From positions 15,198,663 to 15,262,662 of the forward strand of contig NC_135776.1 in the NCBI RefSeq assembly GCF_028453695.1: a stretch of DNA of 64,000 nucleotides, read 5' to 3'. The notes under the pieces are model-generated. The model was given only the letters and a program-made list of their open reading frames with translations, made no database searches and was not told the origin of the DNA. The translations under genes and the position numbers were made by a program. Source of the stretch: Augochlora pura. Its lineage: Eukaryota; Arthropoda; Insecta; Hymenoptera; Halictidae. Positions 48,901 to 61,545 of the stretch are shown here, in pieces; position 1 is the first letter of the stretch, and each line of letters begins with the position of its first letter.

Positions 48901-49960
48901 CTTGGCGCCATTTTTTACCGCTACCTCCAACGCCGTGCGCATAAATCTTTTATACTATTCGCACCCCTTTCTTACCCTAACCGGAATTAAACAGCACAAT
49001 ACCACGAAAACACGCGTTCTCGTCGTTTTTCCATTTCGGACGAAAGCGAACATCGGGAACAGCATTCGTTTATAACTTTTTGCAGTCAAGCTTTTGCCGG
49101 ATACGCGAACTTTTACATGTTACGAGGGATCCGAAATTATTGGGAAACGGTTCGTGAACTTTCTAAATTACGTGTTTACACTCCAGACACGATTTCGCGA
49201 AGACATTAAAAACGAAACGTTCGGCCGAATAGAATATGATGTTAAAAGATATGCACAGCAATAAAACGGAACATGTAAAAAGAGGTATGAAATTCGCGTA
49301 ACCGTTGGAAGTGAATTCCAATTGCTCGAAAACCGAGTTAGTTGTGCGGAATTAGAATTAGAATTGCTCAAGAAGATGGGATTGTAAAATAAATTCGATT
49401 TAATACGATTACGCAATTTGGTTACAACGCGGTTGGATTTAGTATAACTGCGTTTCGAAAAAGATATTTTTTAAGATGCGAAACACCGTTAACCTGTTAA
49501 CGGGAGTAACATAACCGCGACTGGTATGGCGACTTTCTTCGTTATAAAATTCATCAACAAGTGAAAAACAATCTCTTTTTTATTACTCCGGGCGTAACAA
49601 TGTAACTTCTATTGCGATGGAAAAAGCATTGTGAAACGAGTCGAACGGAAATTAATTCACCGCGTAATAGGTTGATTGGTATAATAATTTCCACGTCGTT
49701 GATTGCGAACACTAATGTGAATGCTAATATATTAAATAATTGTGGATCTTGGATAATGGTAGATCCCGAATGAAAAATGCAAAAATACGTGCAGATTTTT
49801 TTCGTTTCGATTTATAAGAGTGATCGAGTTTAGCTAGTTTTATTTTGCATAAATATTGGCATCTTACTCATTGGTCTACTTAATAACAGGGCTTTTTTGT
49901 TAAAAGTTTCCCGTATGGGGATTGATTTTAATGATTTTTAAATCTTTCAACGTGTGTGTA
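45933..49960. other. AT-rich intergenic region
   Basis: No gene recognised. An ACAGTCAGTCGCGAAAGTGT segment near 47150 resembles a Tc1-type transposon end, but no partner end was found. 48490-48700 is very rich in ATTATATATTATG-like sequence. Confidence 0.45.
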
Positions 49961-49974
49961 CTAAAAATGTAATA

Positions 49975-50190
49975 AATATTAATATATTATCATATTGTAT
50001 ATTGCAGAATATAATCGTATGTTGTAATATTCTATATTATAAACTATATTCTTACATTATTATATAGTATATTGTAGAATATATTCTTATATTATTATAT
50101 TTTACATTATAGAATATATACTCATATTATTATATTTTATATTATAGAACATATTCGTACATTATCATATTGTATATTATATAATATATT
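49975..50190. repeat. ATATTATAGAATATATTCTTAT minisatellite
   Basis: Four or five diverged units of about 45-50 bp built on ATTATAGAATATATTC. Confidence 0.65.
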
Positions 50191-51374
50191 CTTATCTATG
50201 ATATTAACATATCATAATCATTAATATAACAACTAAATATAAATCCATTATATCAAAATCAGAAAAGCTAACAAATACATATCACGAAGCACAGAGTAAA
50301 ACAAAAATTCTCCATTAACAAAGTGTCAAAACTTTTGCAACGATCCAGCAGATCAATCTCATCGATCTCGTCTCCAATCTCGATCTTTAAGAAGAGATTC
50401 GACGGTAGAGATCGATTCAAGAATTTCATTGAGAAATAGAACGGAATCATTCAAGACATAGAAGACGAATAGTCAGAGATGCGTAAGAAGAGACAGGGGA
50501 TCAATGATTGCTTAACCACACGCGATCATTCACACGCACACATACATGTACATAGATAGAGATGAGACTCGGCCGTCTCTGTTCTCGTCGAGAAATGAAT
50601 CGCGAGGAAACGTAACCCTGTAACGTAGACTCCTTCGCGCTGCAAAGCGACAAATTTTACGTCAGCAAATCTACGTTCCACGAACGGGGGGGGATACGTC
50701 ATCGATCGTGAAAGTGCCGAACGCTGGATTTACGATCCTAATCCCTGTTGCGCAATGATAAAATATACACATTGCGAACAGATTCCGACAACGGGGATTA
50801 GTCACGAATTTCGGCTACTTTGCCGCACGGTTTTCCCCCGCGTGTTAATTATCGGCCGCGTCAACTGCCGAGTTTCCGATGCGAATCGAGCGCATCGATC
50901 CGCGCAAACTAGTTGCATTTAATCGATCAGTATGTCTGCAGCAAGTGGAGCAGGCGTGGAAGAATAATTATTATTATGAATGGAGAGGATGTTTCTCGTA
51001 TAGAAATCACTCGAAATTTTGTTATATTGTAAATATGTCGTGTATGGTAATAGAAATGGGTTCGATGCTAGAATTAAGTGAAAACTGAACTTATGGAATG
51101 TAGGTGGAAAAATTAGGTATCGTAAGATACCGGTTCGGCGAACTAAAAAGAGTGTCGGGAACCGGTTAACACGAATTATCGCGAACTGACCGAATCGCCT
51201 TACTGTCAATTTTCTAACTTTATGTGACCTTCTTTGCGCGTAATAGTGACCCAATCGCCGGAGGATTAATTTCTGAGGTCGTGAATGTAATAGTTCTGAT
51301 TGAGAAATGATAAGGACATTTTAGTGTTTTCTTTGTAGAAAGACGTCAATCATTTATTTTTGAAATGTGGAGTG

Positions 51375-51875
51375 ATTAATTTCTCTTTTAAATTTTTAGT
51401 TTAGAAAACTATATTTGATGAATAGAATATTTGTTGTGTAAACAGAGTTCAAACACTTTTAATAATTCAATAATTTCTCTCTTAAGAACAATCTTTAGTT
51501 TGGAAAGCAGTATTTTATGAACGATTTCCCTTTCGGCAACAATCTTTGATTTAAAAAATAAAGTATTTGACGAATTAATATTTTTTATGTAAAAGGACCT
51601 CGTTTCGACAATCGTTTCTTTTAACAACTGAACAATTTCTCTGTTAACTACAATATTTCATTTAAAAAGTAGTATTTGATGAACGATTTCTCTCTTAATT
51701 ACAATATTTAATTTAAGAAGCAGTATTCGATGAACGATTTCTCTTTTAACAACAATCTATGGTTTGAAAATAAAGTATTTGACGAATATTTTTGTATAAA
51801 AAGAGTTAAATCGTTTCTATTAACAACAGAATAATTTCTTTGTTAACAACAATATTTAATTTAAAGAAAGCAGTA
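51375..51875. repeat. About 51-bp minisatellite (TTTCTCTTTTAACAACAAT)
   Basis: Eight or more diverged units, each running from TTTCTC through AACAACAATATTTAATTTA and a purine-rich piece to GTATTTGATGAACGA. The longest regular run is about 51620-51790. Confidence 0.75.
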
Positions 51876-53239
51876 CTTCCTCGCGTCAAAGGTGTCACGC
51901 TTTATGTACTCTAATTAATTAGCGAATTATTGACGACTGTATCAAAAAGTCGAAGCATTGGAAACCTTGGTGGAAGGTGAGGGAACTGTTGGTTGACATT
52001 GTCGGATATTAATGCTCGTATTTAATATTCAACTGAAGCCGAAATGGGCAAGTTGGTTCACCGGCTGTAGGACTTCGGAGGGAAACTTTGATGCCCGTTG
52101 ACCAACTTGGCTCATTGTACGAAGCATTGTAACGTGGCCCATTCCATCAAGAAGTGACAAGCCTGGTAATTAACAAGAAGAGGGTATCCGGCCGAAAAAA
52201 TTTCCCGTCGACAAAGCTTTGTGAGATTACGGCGCCTTATCGACCATAAAAGAAATATTTCTTCGGTGAACTTCTAAAAGCGTTTTCAGCCTTGTCTTAA
52301 AGTTGACGGCGCCTTCGAAACGAATGCGGAACACAGCGTGCGTTATTAAATCGTACAAGATAAGCATGAGCGTTAGAGTGTTGAAACAGTCATCCTTTTG
52401 GTAAATACGAACGAGATGAAAAAGTTTGTCTCTGCATTAAATGCTAGAAAGCGATTTTTATGAGTCGACGGAGTGAATTAATAGAGTATAGGTAAAAAAT
52501 AGTGTATGATAGAATATAATGATAATTATAATAGAATGAATAGAATAGAGAGAACGAATATGGTCTATTAAATTGATAGGATATAATTAAATAGTAATAA
52601 TATGTAATGAGAACATAGATATAATAAAATAATGATATATAACAGTAATTGTAATCGAATTAATATAACAGAGAGAATTAATATGCTCTATTAAATTAAC
52701 AGAATATAATTGAACAGTAATATATAATATAATATAACAGTGATTATATAACAATAATTATAATTTACAGTATAACAGTAATTATAATAGAATCAATATA
52801 ACAAAATAATTATAACAGAATGAATTAAGTAACAGATAAAGAAAGGAACCGAATGATTTTTATATTATCGAAGCTTTTTCGATTACCTATGAAGTTGCGC
52901 GCGAAAAATACAGGGAGCACGGGAACTTTAAGGATTGGTTTAACTTTAAGTCCTTCAGAGACTGAATTTCTGCTGACAAAAGTGATTCTTGTGTTAGTCG
53001 AAGTGCTCTGGAAACTTACGATGTTTCATTGGCACGTTGACAACGACAACTTAGTCTACATATTTGACATCATTCTATTTAAATTTCCCAAGTGCCTCGT
53101 GTGTAGGTGAAGAGTGAACGTGTTAGAATAAAAATTTTCGATTAAATGATGATATTGGTTGGAGGAGAGACAGACCAAAATTATTATTATTATTATTAAA
53201 GTTTACTGAGATGGGGCAAGCATTCGGTAATTAATTTTG

Positions 53240-53600
53240 TATCATGTTAGCTATTATATTTTACATTATATTGGAATTTGGGTTCGATTGAAATTTAATA
53301 TTTGAGTCTATTAATAAAATGCTAATACTTCCAAATTATATTATATATTAGCTTTTATTTTTTTATATTATATTATATTATTGGATTTTATATTAGAATT
53401 TGTATTAGCTCAAAATTTAATACATCACTCTATCAATAAAATGTTAATATTTCCAAATTATATTACATATTAGTTATGTTGTATTGGCTACTACATTTTA
53501 TAGTATATTATATTATGTTATACTATATTAGAATTGATATTAGCTCAAAAATTATTACTTCGCTCTATCAATAAAATGTTAATACTTCAAAATTATACTA
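53240..53600. repeat. Three tandem copies of a 122-134 bp unit
   Basis: CTATYAATAAAATGYTAATA followed by YTTCCAAATTATATTA recurs at about 53308, 53430 and 53564, with TTAGCTCAAAATTTAATA before it. The sequence between is ATATTA-rich. Confidence 0.75.
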
Positions 53601-54128
53601 CAACCACATCACTGTACTAACAACTACGATAAAACATACTTTCCCGTTACTTAACTATCGCTTCAATCGCATTTATCAAAGATAACATCTAAATATCAAA
53701 GTAACAGTTCAAACCGAAACAGATTAAGTAAATTAAAAAATCCGTAACAACACCTAACAATTTACATTTCATTTCCCAAACGACCATTTTCCTCACGAAT
53801 CATTCGCATCGATTTTCACAAAACGAGCGCGCGAAGCGTCCACCATTGGTAACTATCACTCTCATCCCCAATATTTGCTTAAAAATCCGAACGTGACGAT
53901 GAAAAATGATTTTCAGATTGGCACTGAGGCGCATGAAAATGTATGAGGCTCACCTGTTGAACGTTTGCCACAGGTTCGAGCGCATAAAAATTGCAATCCG
54001 AATGGAATTTACACTTGTACCTCGGGAAATTGAGACATCCCCACAACCCCTCCACGACAAGAGAGACACCTGTCCACCTACCTAAAACGATATCCGAGAC
54101 ATCTGTCTGCCTTACCCGAAACGATATT

Positions 54129-54392
54129 TTAACCCTCTTAGTGCCGAGCGAAAAAGCCAAATTTCACGGTGTTACTAGAGTTTGGAAAAAGGGCTCATAA
54201 AAACCAAACGAAAAGCAATATTTACATAATTGAAAAAGCGGGTTATTAAGGACGAAATTGAGAATGAAACAGTGACGCCAATTTTTCTATATTCATTGGA
54301 AATTACATAAATAAGAAAGGTATAAGTATAAGGCACTTTTCGCCAGTGCAGCGCGGCCCGATATATCGGCCCTCCGGCACTAAAAGGGTTAA
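54129..54392. mobile_element. TTAACCC-ended inverted-repeat element (264 bp)
   Basis: The left end is TTAACCCTCTTAGTGCCGAG. The right end, reverse-complemented, is TTAACCCTTTTAGTGCCGGA. The right half contains CGATATATCG between GC-rich flanks. There is no coding sequence. Confidence 0.6.
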
Positions 54393-55219
54393 GCAACGAC
54401 GCGTATCACAGCACAGACAACGCGCGGATGCGAAGGAAAGAATCGAGACCGACGTGCAATCAGCATTGTTCCCCGATGAATAACGCAATCGAGTAATAAT
54501 GCCGCGTTACGAGTCGTAATTACGTTCCCTCAACAAGTTTAACACACCGACGAGGGCTTGTTTACCCTGATAATAGCACTTCCTACCCCCTGCGTGCGCG
54601 GCACTCGGCGATGAAGTGACTAATTATAGATCGCCTTGCCGCGACAGCGAATAAGGAAAGCCGCGAGGCTTTGCTAATTAACCGTGTCTATCATCCGGCA
54701 AACGCGAAAATCGTTCTGCCATTGGAAATAATTGTCGTTCGCGCTTAAATCATGCCGGACGACGACGTCTAAATGTCGGCTAATCGATTCCGTGGAAACC
54801 GTCTGGAAATGTGTCATTGGCTCTCCTCGTCGGGGAACAAGCAAACGCTTCTCGGAACGGTTTAGCAACAATGTCGCGCGCGATCATTTCCCGGCCCGAA
54901 AACGTTCACGCGACCACGGATTCTTTTTTTCTCCCGGGTTTCGCCGAGTCAATCGGACGTGTCCGGTTGCTCTAGCACAATTTTGCGAACTGGTTAGCCT
55001 CGCAACTGTAAAACGAATTCTGCATCGACGTCGCTGCGAATGACGTTCCGATTACGCGACTCTACGACACGCCGTTCGCGGTCGGAAATATGTTTTCCCG
55101 CTCGTGACGAAGTGTTCGCTCTGTTTTTCGGGTCGACCGGGTGCTCGTTTGTTTCTATTTTGTTTAACAGGTTAGTTTTCATGGCGAAGTTTTTTTTATT
55201 TCCGTTTCTCGTATGTTAA

Positions 55220-55470
55220 TTAACCCCTTGTAGTACGTTTATCTTAACAGTTGCAATGATTGAATGATTTTCGATTGGACTAATTTCTTAGAGTAGAAAT
55301 AAAATTAATATTTATAGCGTGCTTACAATTACTTTAGCGCTTAGATATTAGTGGCGAAAAGACAGAATTTTGTTTCGATTTAAGAAGACGAAATAACATT
55401 CATACTTGTCAGGTTATTGTTGAAAACCATAATCACGAGCCAGGCTCGTCAAAGTACGCTAAGGGGTTAA
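55220..55470. mobile_element. TTAACCCCTT-ended inverted-repeat element (251 bp)
   Basis: The left end is TTAACCCCTTGTAGTACG. The right end, reverse-complemented, is TTAACCCCTTAGCGTACT. An internal palindrome ACGAGCCAGGCTCGT lies near the right end. There is no coding sequence. Confidence 0.5.
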
Positions 55471-55933
55471 GCTTGAGTCTATGGTGATTCGGCTTTCGAC
55501 GAGTTAAAATTAAATTAAATTTTGAGAAACTGAGGGTGGACTGATTTTCTCCGATCGACGACGTTGAATTTCTATTTTTGCATATGAATTATTGTTTCCT
55601 GGAAATATGTTGCTAAAGCCTCGATACGAAATGCGCAGGGTCAACAAGGTTGCAACCGATTTCAAAGCTGCGCGTTTAATAAATATTTATGTTGAAGACC
55701 GTGGTGCGTGATCGCGAATACGATCAGGCCGCTTTTGATTTTGCATATGACATGACATGTAGCTATTTGTACGCGTGAAGTTTACTCGTCTGCCGTGTAG
55801 ATAAATATATTTGGCGGAGCTCGAAACTAAATTCTTGGTAATTAGGCTGTGGATCTTTATGCGATTATAGGAAATGATAGTGCAAAGTAGAAAATGGTAA
55901 AAGCTTCGCAAGAATGTTGTGTAAAATTACAGA

Positions 55934-55934
<1 letters not shown>

Positions 55935-55965
<31 letters not shown>
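55935..55965. repeat. (ATT)n microsatellite
   Basis: About ten uninterrupted ATT units. Confidence 0.9.
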
Positions 55966-55966
<1 letters not shown>

Positions 55967-56003
55967 ATAGTAGACTATATTTAAAAGTATAGGTAAATTA
56001 TTA

Positions 56004-56496
56004 TATATGAGCCGTTTACTTTGAAAGTGGCCTAACTCCATTTGTCAATTTTTTCCGGTTGCCATGGTTACATGTACAACTTCATGTTATTTAAAAGTAA
56101 AGCATTTCAGGTTGCTTATATTCCGAGCAAATACGATAATTCTTGGCATATAAGTTTTCAGAGTTAGTTCGACAAATGAACCGTGTAGTTTGAAAGTGGC
56201 CTAACTGCATTTACACTTAAATCAAGTTAATATATTTACTGTTGATAATGTCTGAAGGCAGCGATGAAGGCAATTTTAATTGATTAGTATTTGACAAGTT
56301 AACCTCAATAAACTGGATAAAAAATATGTTGGATGCGTTTTGTTAGAAACAAACCGTATAAAATTTTCTATAAGACATCAATGAATGAGAATGACAATTT
56401 TAAAGTCCTGGATTTATTAAAAAAAACAAACACTTAAATATCTCGATTTGAAGATAAATGGAGTTAGGCCACTTCCAAAATAAACGGCTGATATAT
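56004..56496. mobile_element. Non-autonomous DNA element with about 41-bp inverted ends (about 493 bp)
   Basis: The outer ends (about 56004-56045 and 56456-56496) are inverted copies with three or four mismatches; their shared core is AAGTGGCCTAACTCCATTT. A third, internal copy in direct orientation lies at about 56176-56214. A short ATG frame at 56250, MSEGSDEGNFN then stop, could be the remnant of a transposase N-terminus, which would make this an internally deleted copy. The superfamily is not recognised. Confidence 0.65.
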
Positions 56497-56573
56497 TATA
56501 TTAAATGATGAAATCTGTAAGTAAGAGTAATATATACTCATGCTATTTTTGTTAAGTAATATTTACTTTGTTT

Positions 56574-56596
56574 AATAATAATAATAATAATAATAT
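56574..56596. repeat. (AAT)n microsatellite
   Basis: About seven uninterrupted AAT units, 80 bp beyond the inverted-repeat element. Confidence 0.85.
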
Positions 56597-57163
56597 ATAA
56601 TAAAGAATTATATCAATTTAACCCTATACTATCTTAAAAATCCCACTAACATTGAGTGTCTTCAATAAAAACTAATAACACTATATAATAACAAAGAATC
56701 TTGTTAATTAATAACAAAAAGAAAAGTATTAATATGAAATTTCGGCTATAAGAGACGCGTCGAGTGTGACGGCGGTTCAATGTCTCGCCGAACGCGTGTG
56801 GCAATGAAAGTAAAGCAAACGAAAGTGAAGTCTGCAATCAGAAACGCTTGTCCGTAGCTGTACAGCATAAAATTCCTGCCGCGAGTGGATGCCTTGGAGA
56901 ACGTTTCGTGCGCGTTTCATTTAATGAAGTTGATACAATTCCGCGGGGTAAATACTCGGGGAGTTTTCAACGGCAACTGCTTCGCCCTTATTAGCCAGGG
57001 CGAGCTCGAGGAGAGGACTCGGCTCGACCAGTTACGCTCGAGCAAGAAGTGTTCGGAGGGCTCTCGACGATTCCTTGTTCTTATTGCGTTTGGCGAATCG
57101 GTGCCGGTGGAATAGACGAGAAATTATTATTCGCGATCTTGCGAGAACGATCGGATGTTAATT

Positions 57164-57290
57164 TACTGTATTTTATTAAGCTGGTTTAAGCTACTTCACT
57201 GTATTTTATCAAGCTAGTTTAAGCTACTTTAGTATATTTTATTAAGCTAGTTTACGTTATTTTACTGTATTTTATTACGCTAATTTTAAA
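57164..57290. repeat. 33-bp minisatellite, four units
   Basis: The unit begins ACTGTATTTTATTAAGCTAG and continues TTTAAGCTACTTT. It is repeated almost four times with few changes. Confidence 0.85.
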
Positions 57291-57499
57291 AAGTGTAAAA
57301 ATCGTGTTTAACGTTGTATACTGAGCTTGATTGGGCACATTTTATAGAAAATTGGTATCGTTTTTATTCTGATAAATTGTGATTAATTATCATGTACAAT
57401 GTAATTTGCATGGTATAAGTTATGGTATATTAAGCATTATGGCATAAGTTAGATAACAAAATATGGTAAGATCTACAATATAATTTACATGTTAATTAT

Positions 57500-57745
57500 G
57501 GTATTAGACAAATAATGAAATATCATATAAATCAAATAATGAAACATGGTATAAGTTAAATAATGAAACATAGTATAAATCGATTAATAAAACATAGTAT
57601 AAATCAAATGATAAAACACGATATAAATCAAATAATAAAATATAGTATGAATGAAATAATGAAACATGATATAAATCAAATAATAAAATATAGTATGAAT
57701 CAAATAATGAAACATGATATAAATCAAACAATTAAATATGGTAAA
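57500..57745. repeat. 24-bp minisatellite (ATAATGAAACATGATATAAA)
   Basis: About ten copies of a 24-bp unit, alternating between GAAACATGATATAAATCA and AAAATATAGTATGAATCA. Open frames on both strands (eight-residue repeats) are by-products. Confidence 0.9.
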
Positions 57746-58603
57746 ATAAATAAGCAATAAGAACTTTACATCTTAAAGACGTCCAATGTACATCGATTTC
57801 AGATCCAACCGCGTCGAACGAATCTTCTCCCATCGGTCACAACAATCAATAACGCGGATTTCTAATTCCGCGATCGATATCACTGTCGCCGGGAAATCAT
57901 CTAGTTCTCATAGGCGGTCCTCTGGACGAAGTCGGGGGAACATCGATAGAGTTATTACACGGTATCGTCGCGCGCGGCGACGATGAATCAACGATCGGCT
58001 TTCGCGTTCTCCCTTCCTGCTTGATCGCGCCCCACGATTTCGCTAATTAATGGCTGATGTTTGCGCAGTTCCCCGGCCAACTTGAACCAATTTCACGAAG
58101 TATCGGAAGCGTATCTTTCAGGGGCGCCGCCGGTGTATCCCCGTGAAACAGTTCCGATTGAGTCGGCGTGATAACGGCGGCCGTTCAAATCGCGTAACCT
58201 TCGCGCGAGTGGAAAAGAAGCTCTTGTGCAACCAATGCGCGGATTGCAATGATCGCGGCCGTGCGGGGTCCCGTTGCATATCCAATTACCACGTGAAAAC
58301 GACCGCTAAGCTTCCTCGTTGGAAAGCCGAACGAGGAAAGCCGTAATTTTACTAAAGAGTTTATTGTTCCTGCGCGAACCGGTTAATCGTTTCACTGTCC
58401 AAGCCGCGACGCATTGTTTTCATTTACCCTCGAGCCGTGGTCATTTTCATAAAGATATAATAGGAGCATGCCTAGTTTATAGTATCGTCGGTTTGTTTAG
58501 TTCTTAAGCTTTTCTTTAGGGCAAGGTTAGTTTGTCGATAGACGTTGAGTTACAAACAATGGTAATTCTTCGCACTCGGAGGTGGCTAAAAATTGTTGTA
58601 CTA

Positions 58604-58683
58604 TTAGGTTGGAAACTATGAAACGGGCGCTTTCGTTTAGTCTGTGTTCGGCTGCGACGCCCGTTTCATAGTTTCCAACGTAA
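58604..58683. mobile_element. Mariner-type mini-element (80 bp hairpin with TA duplication)
   Basis: TA flanks both sides (58602-58603 and 58684-58685). The 26-bp terminal repeats begin TTASGTTGGAAACTATGAAA and match except for one base. Only 28 bp separate the arms. TTAGGTTGG-type ends and the TA target are typical of mariner elements. This is either a terminal-repeat-only derivative or a hairpin-forming locus. Confidence 0.8.
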
Positions 58684-59009
58684 TATTTCTTAAAATAATT
58701 GTTGCGGTATCAGACTCTCCTGACTCTTATACTCTCGTAGTCACTTTAACTGGAAAATGAAAGTAATTCTTCCGATTCTATTTTATATTATCCTTATATA
58801 AGAATAGTATAATATATGAAATTTTTCAATCGATAATTGCAAATAGAATTTCGATTATTAAAGTGATAAATATGTAGTGAAACAAAGCCTAGTAAGATAA
58901 AATTGTATAAAGATAATAGTGATGTGCATCTGCATAAAAATAATATAATATATATAATTCCTGGTTTGCTAATTGTAATTATTAAATTTTGCGCTCGCGC
59001 CTCTTATTC

Positions 59010-59124
59010 GTTACTGTTTTTTCATTAATAACTCGTTAACAAAGCCGCGGATTGCAATTCAGCAAAGGAAAAGGCATCAGGAACCACTCGTTTACCGGAA
59101 TATGTATAATTATGGTACACCCTG
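59010..59124 (-). repeat. Terminal fragment of a dispersed repeat (TACACCCTGTA end)
   Basis: The segment from TTCATTAATAACTCGTTAAC to the TACACCCTGTA end resembles the termini of dispersed ACAGGGTGT-ended repeats of insects. The other end is missing. Confidence 0.35.
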
Positions 59125-59770
59125 TATATACCATATTATACCATATTACATCATATTATATCATATATTATATAAAAGCACAGTACCGCTTTACGTCACT
59201 GGTTATTCGTCATCTAATAATCTAAATTCAATTTACAATTAACGATTCAAAAACTGTACCTATTATATTGTTTTTTATACAGACGTCCATCATTATTTCT
59301 GCACGCTTCGTATTAATGAAAAATTACCGCTTCTCACGGCCCACCTGTCCAATTAATATAATATATTAGAAGGATTCGTTTTCTGAACACGTAGTTTTAA
59401 TAAAGCGCACGCTAGAAACGAACGTCGGTGGATGAATTTATTAGATATGCGGCTTTTTGCCCACCTTCGTGTACCAGCAACGCTTATCGAAAGAGGTTCG
59501 TGAAATGCAACCGGAAGGCAATCGTGAGCCGCGTTGCGCATTGCACACCAGTTGCATTTGTCGAGTTTCTTCGTGGGTTCGTTATTATAAAATCAGCGTG
59601 TCGTGTCACGCCGTCCCGTTCCGTAGTATTTGCCGTAACAATGCCGATGAAATGTCAACTTTGTGTTCTAACACGTGCCTTTCTGCTGTTTTATTATTTT
59701 ACGTAACGTTATTGTTACCCGCGCGAGTACTTCAGCGAGTTCTTTTGTTAGATTAACTTTCATCTGTTAC

Positions 59771-59792
59771 TCTCTCTCTCTCTCTCTCTCTC
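59771..59792. repeat. (TC)n microsatellite
   Basis: Eleven TC units, followed by pyrimidine-rich sequence. Confidence 0.9.
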
Positions 59793-60765
59793 ACTCTTTT
59801 TCTCTATTTCTCTATTTTGTGACTTTATTGTTACGTAGAATTTATCATGTATTTTTAACTGAACTTTTGCATAGATACTGAGTATAATTTATGTTATCAT
59901 AAACGTCGAATTCTACGAATATTTTGAGAGAAATATAAGAGATAATATTAGAGCATAATTAATATCATACTTAATATAATTGAATGATATAAATAATGTA
60001 AATGTAAGTATAAATAATATAAATATAAATAATATAGATAATACAATCAATATAAATAAGAGAAACATACGAAGGAGCTTACATTTCAAAACAATACGTC
60101 CTACCACTTTTTATCTCGCAAACATAAATCCCAAAAAATATAACATCAAACAACTCCTAAAAACTTAAACAAATCAAGTATTATCTCAAATAAATGTTTC
60201 CCTGACACCCTAAGAAAAAATCAAGAGAATTGATAATTTCTCTTACGCAACATAAAAAGCTATTCGCAATCAATATATTCTTATCTTTATGACGTCAAAT
60301 AAATCTTGCAACATCATTACACGCGAACGAAACTATTTCATTAACTACGTCCAACAATTTTTTCGAACATTTACTCTCTCCAATCCGACCGAGTCCGTCG
60401 TCGGACAGTTCTTTTTTCTCCCCGCTCTATTATATTTATAGTTCCAGTTTCGTTGTTCCGCGTTCCGTTTCAATTTCGACTAATGCACGGCCGGAATATA
60501 AAGTCACGACGTCTGACGTGGAAACTGGTTGACCAGGGATGAGGAATGATCGTAATGTGGCCGCGGATACATCGTCGCGTGCCAAATTAGGCGAGAGGGA
60601 TTTTTCTACGGATCGTTCCGGGGGGGTGGACGAGATGGAACTTGGCCATTAAAGTGGCGCTGGTTCGGAAAGGAATAACGCGTTTCGGATTATTATCCCG
60701 CGGAACGGGAGCAATTTTTTAAGGAGCGCCAGGGAAAAAGAAGCCGGACCGACGGCTTCTCTTTC

Positions 60766-60802
60766 GAGGAGGAGGAGGAGGGGGGGGGGGGGGGGGGGGG
60801 GG
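60766..60802. repeat. (GGA)n and 23-G run
   Basis: Five GGA units run directly into 23 consecutive G (60780-60802). The tract can form G-quadruplex structures, and its length is probably unreliable in the assembly. Confidence 0.95.
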
Positions 60803-61147
60803 CGGATAGCCGCGAGGAATGCTCTTTTATAACTTCATTGTAATTTTAATAGTGCGACCCGCCGCAATTTACATAATTTACAGAACCGACGTAGACAGGG
60901 AACTACGAAAGAAGAACGGGAACCCTGAATTGTTCCTAATTAATTGCGCGGGTTTAATGTTCATTTTCACCGAAATTTATTCCTTTGTGTTCGCTTCGCG
61001 GCGTCGAGGATTTCACGGCTGCTTTTTCGGACTGTTTAATTGTTTAATTTTTTAATTGTCTAATCGTTTTATCGAAGCGTCTTTCGACATTTGTTCTTGT
61101 CTCTATTTTAAAGAGCTTTTAGCTTGGTATGTAGCATTGGAGTTCGT

Positions 61148-61330
61148 GTTCGCTATTTTTACAGCTTTGTTTGCGGTATAGGTTAGGTTTAATTACAATT
61201 TGTTAAGTTTATTTACCGTTCCTAAGTTTATTTACGATTTTCTAATTGAATTGTCCTGTATCTTTTACTCTTGTTCGCTATTTTTACAGCTTTGTTTAGG
61301 ATAATAGGTTAGGTTTACGAATTCCTTCAT
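61148..61330. repeat. Direct duplication, GTTCGCTATTTTTACAGCTT
   Basis: Two copies, about 126 bp apart, of GTTCGCTATTTTTACAGCTT followed by TGTTT and ATAGGTTAGGTTTA. Confidence 0.75.
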
Positions 61331-61435
61331 TTCATTTCGATTTATTTATTATTTTTTATTATATTTATTGTGACAAGGATTTATTTAGGGTTTCTCGAAG
61401 AGCTTTTATTCAAATGTGTTCGAGTGTAAATGGTA

Positions 61436-61545
61436 TTTTATTTCATTTATTAAGCAGTAATATATTTCATTTATTAAACGGTAATTTATTTCATTTATTA
61501 AAGGATAATCGATTTCGTTTATTAAGCAACAATGTGTGTAATTTG
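61436..61545. repeat. TTTCATTTATTAAGCAGTAA minisatellite
   Basis: Four units of about 28-30 bp, the first three closely similar. Confidence 0.75.
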
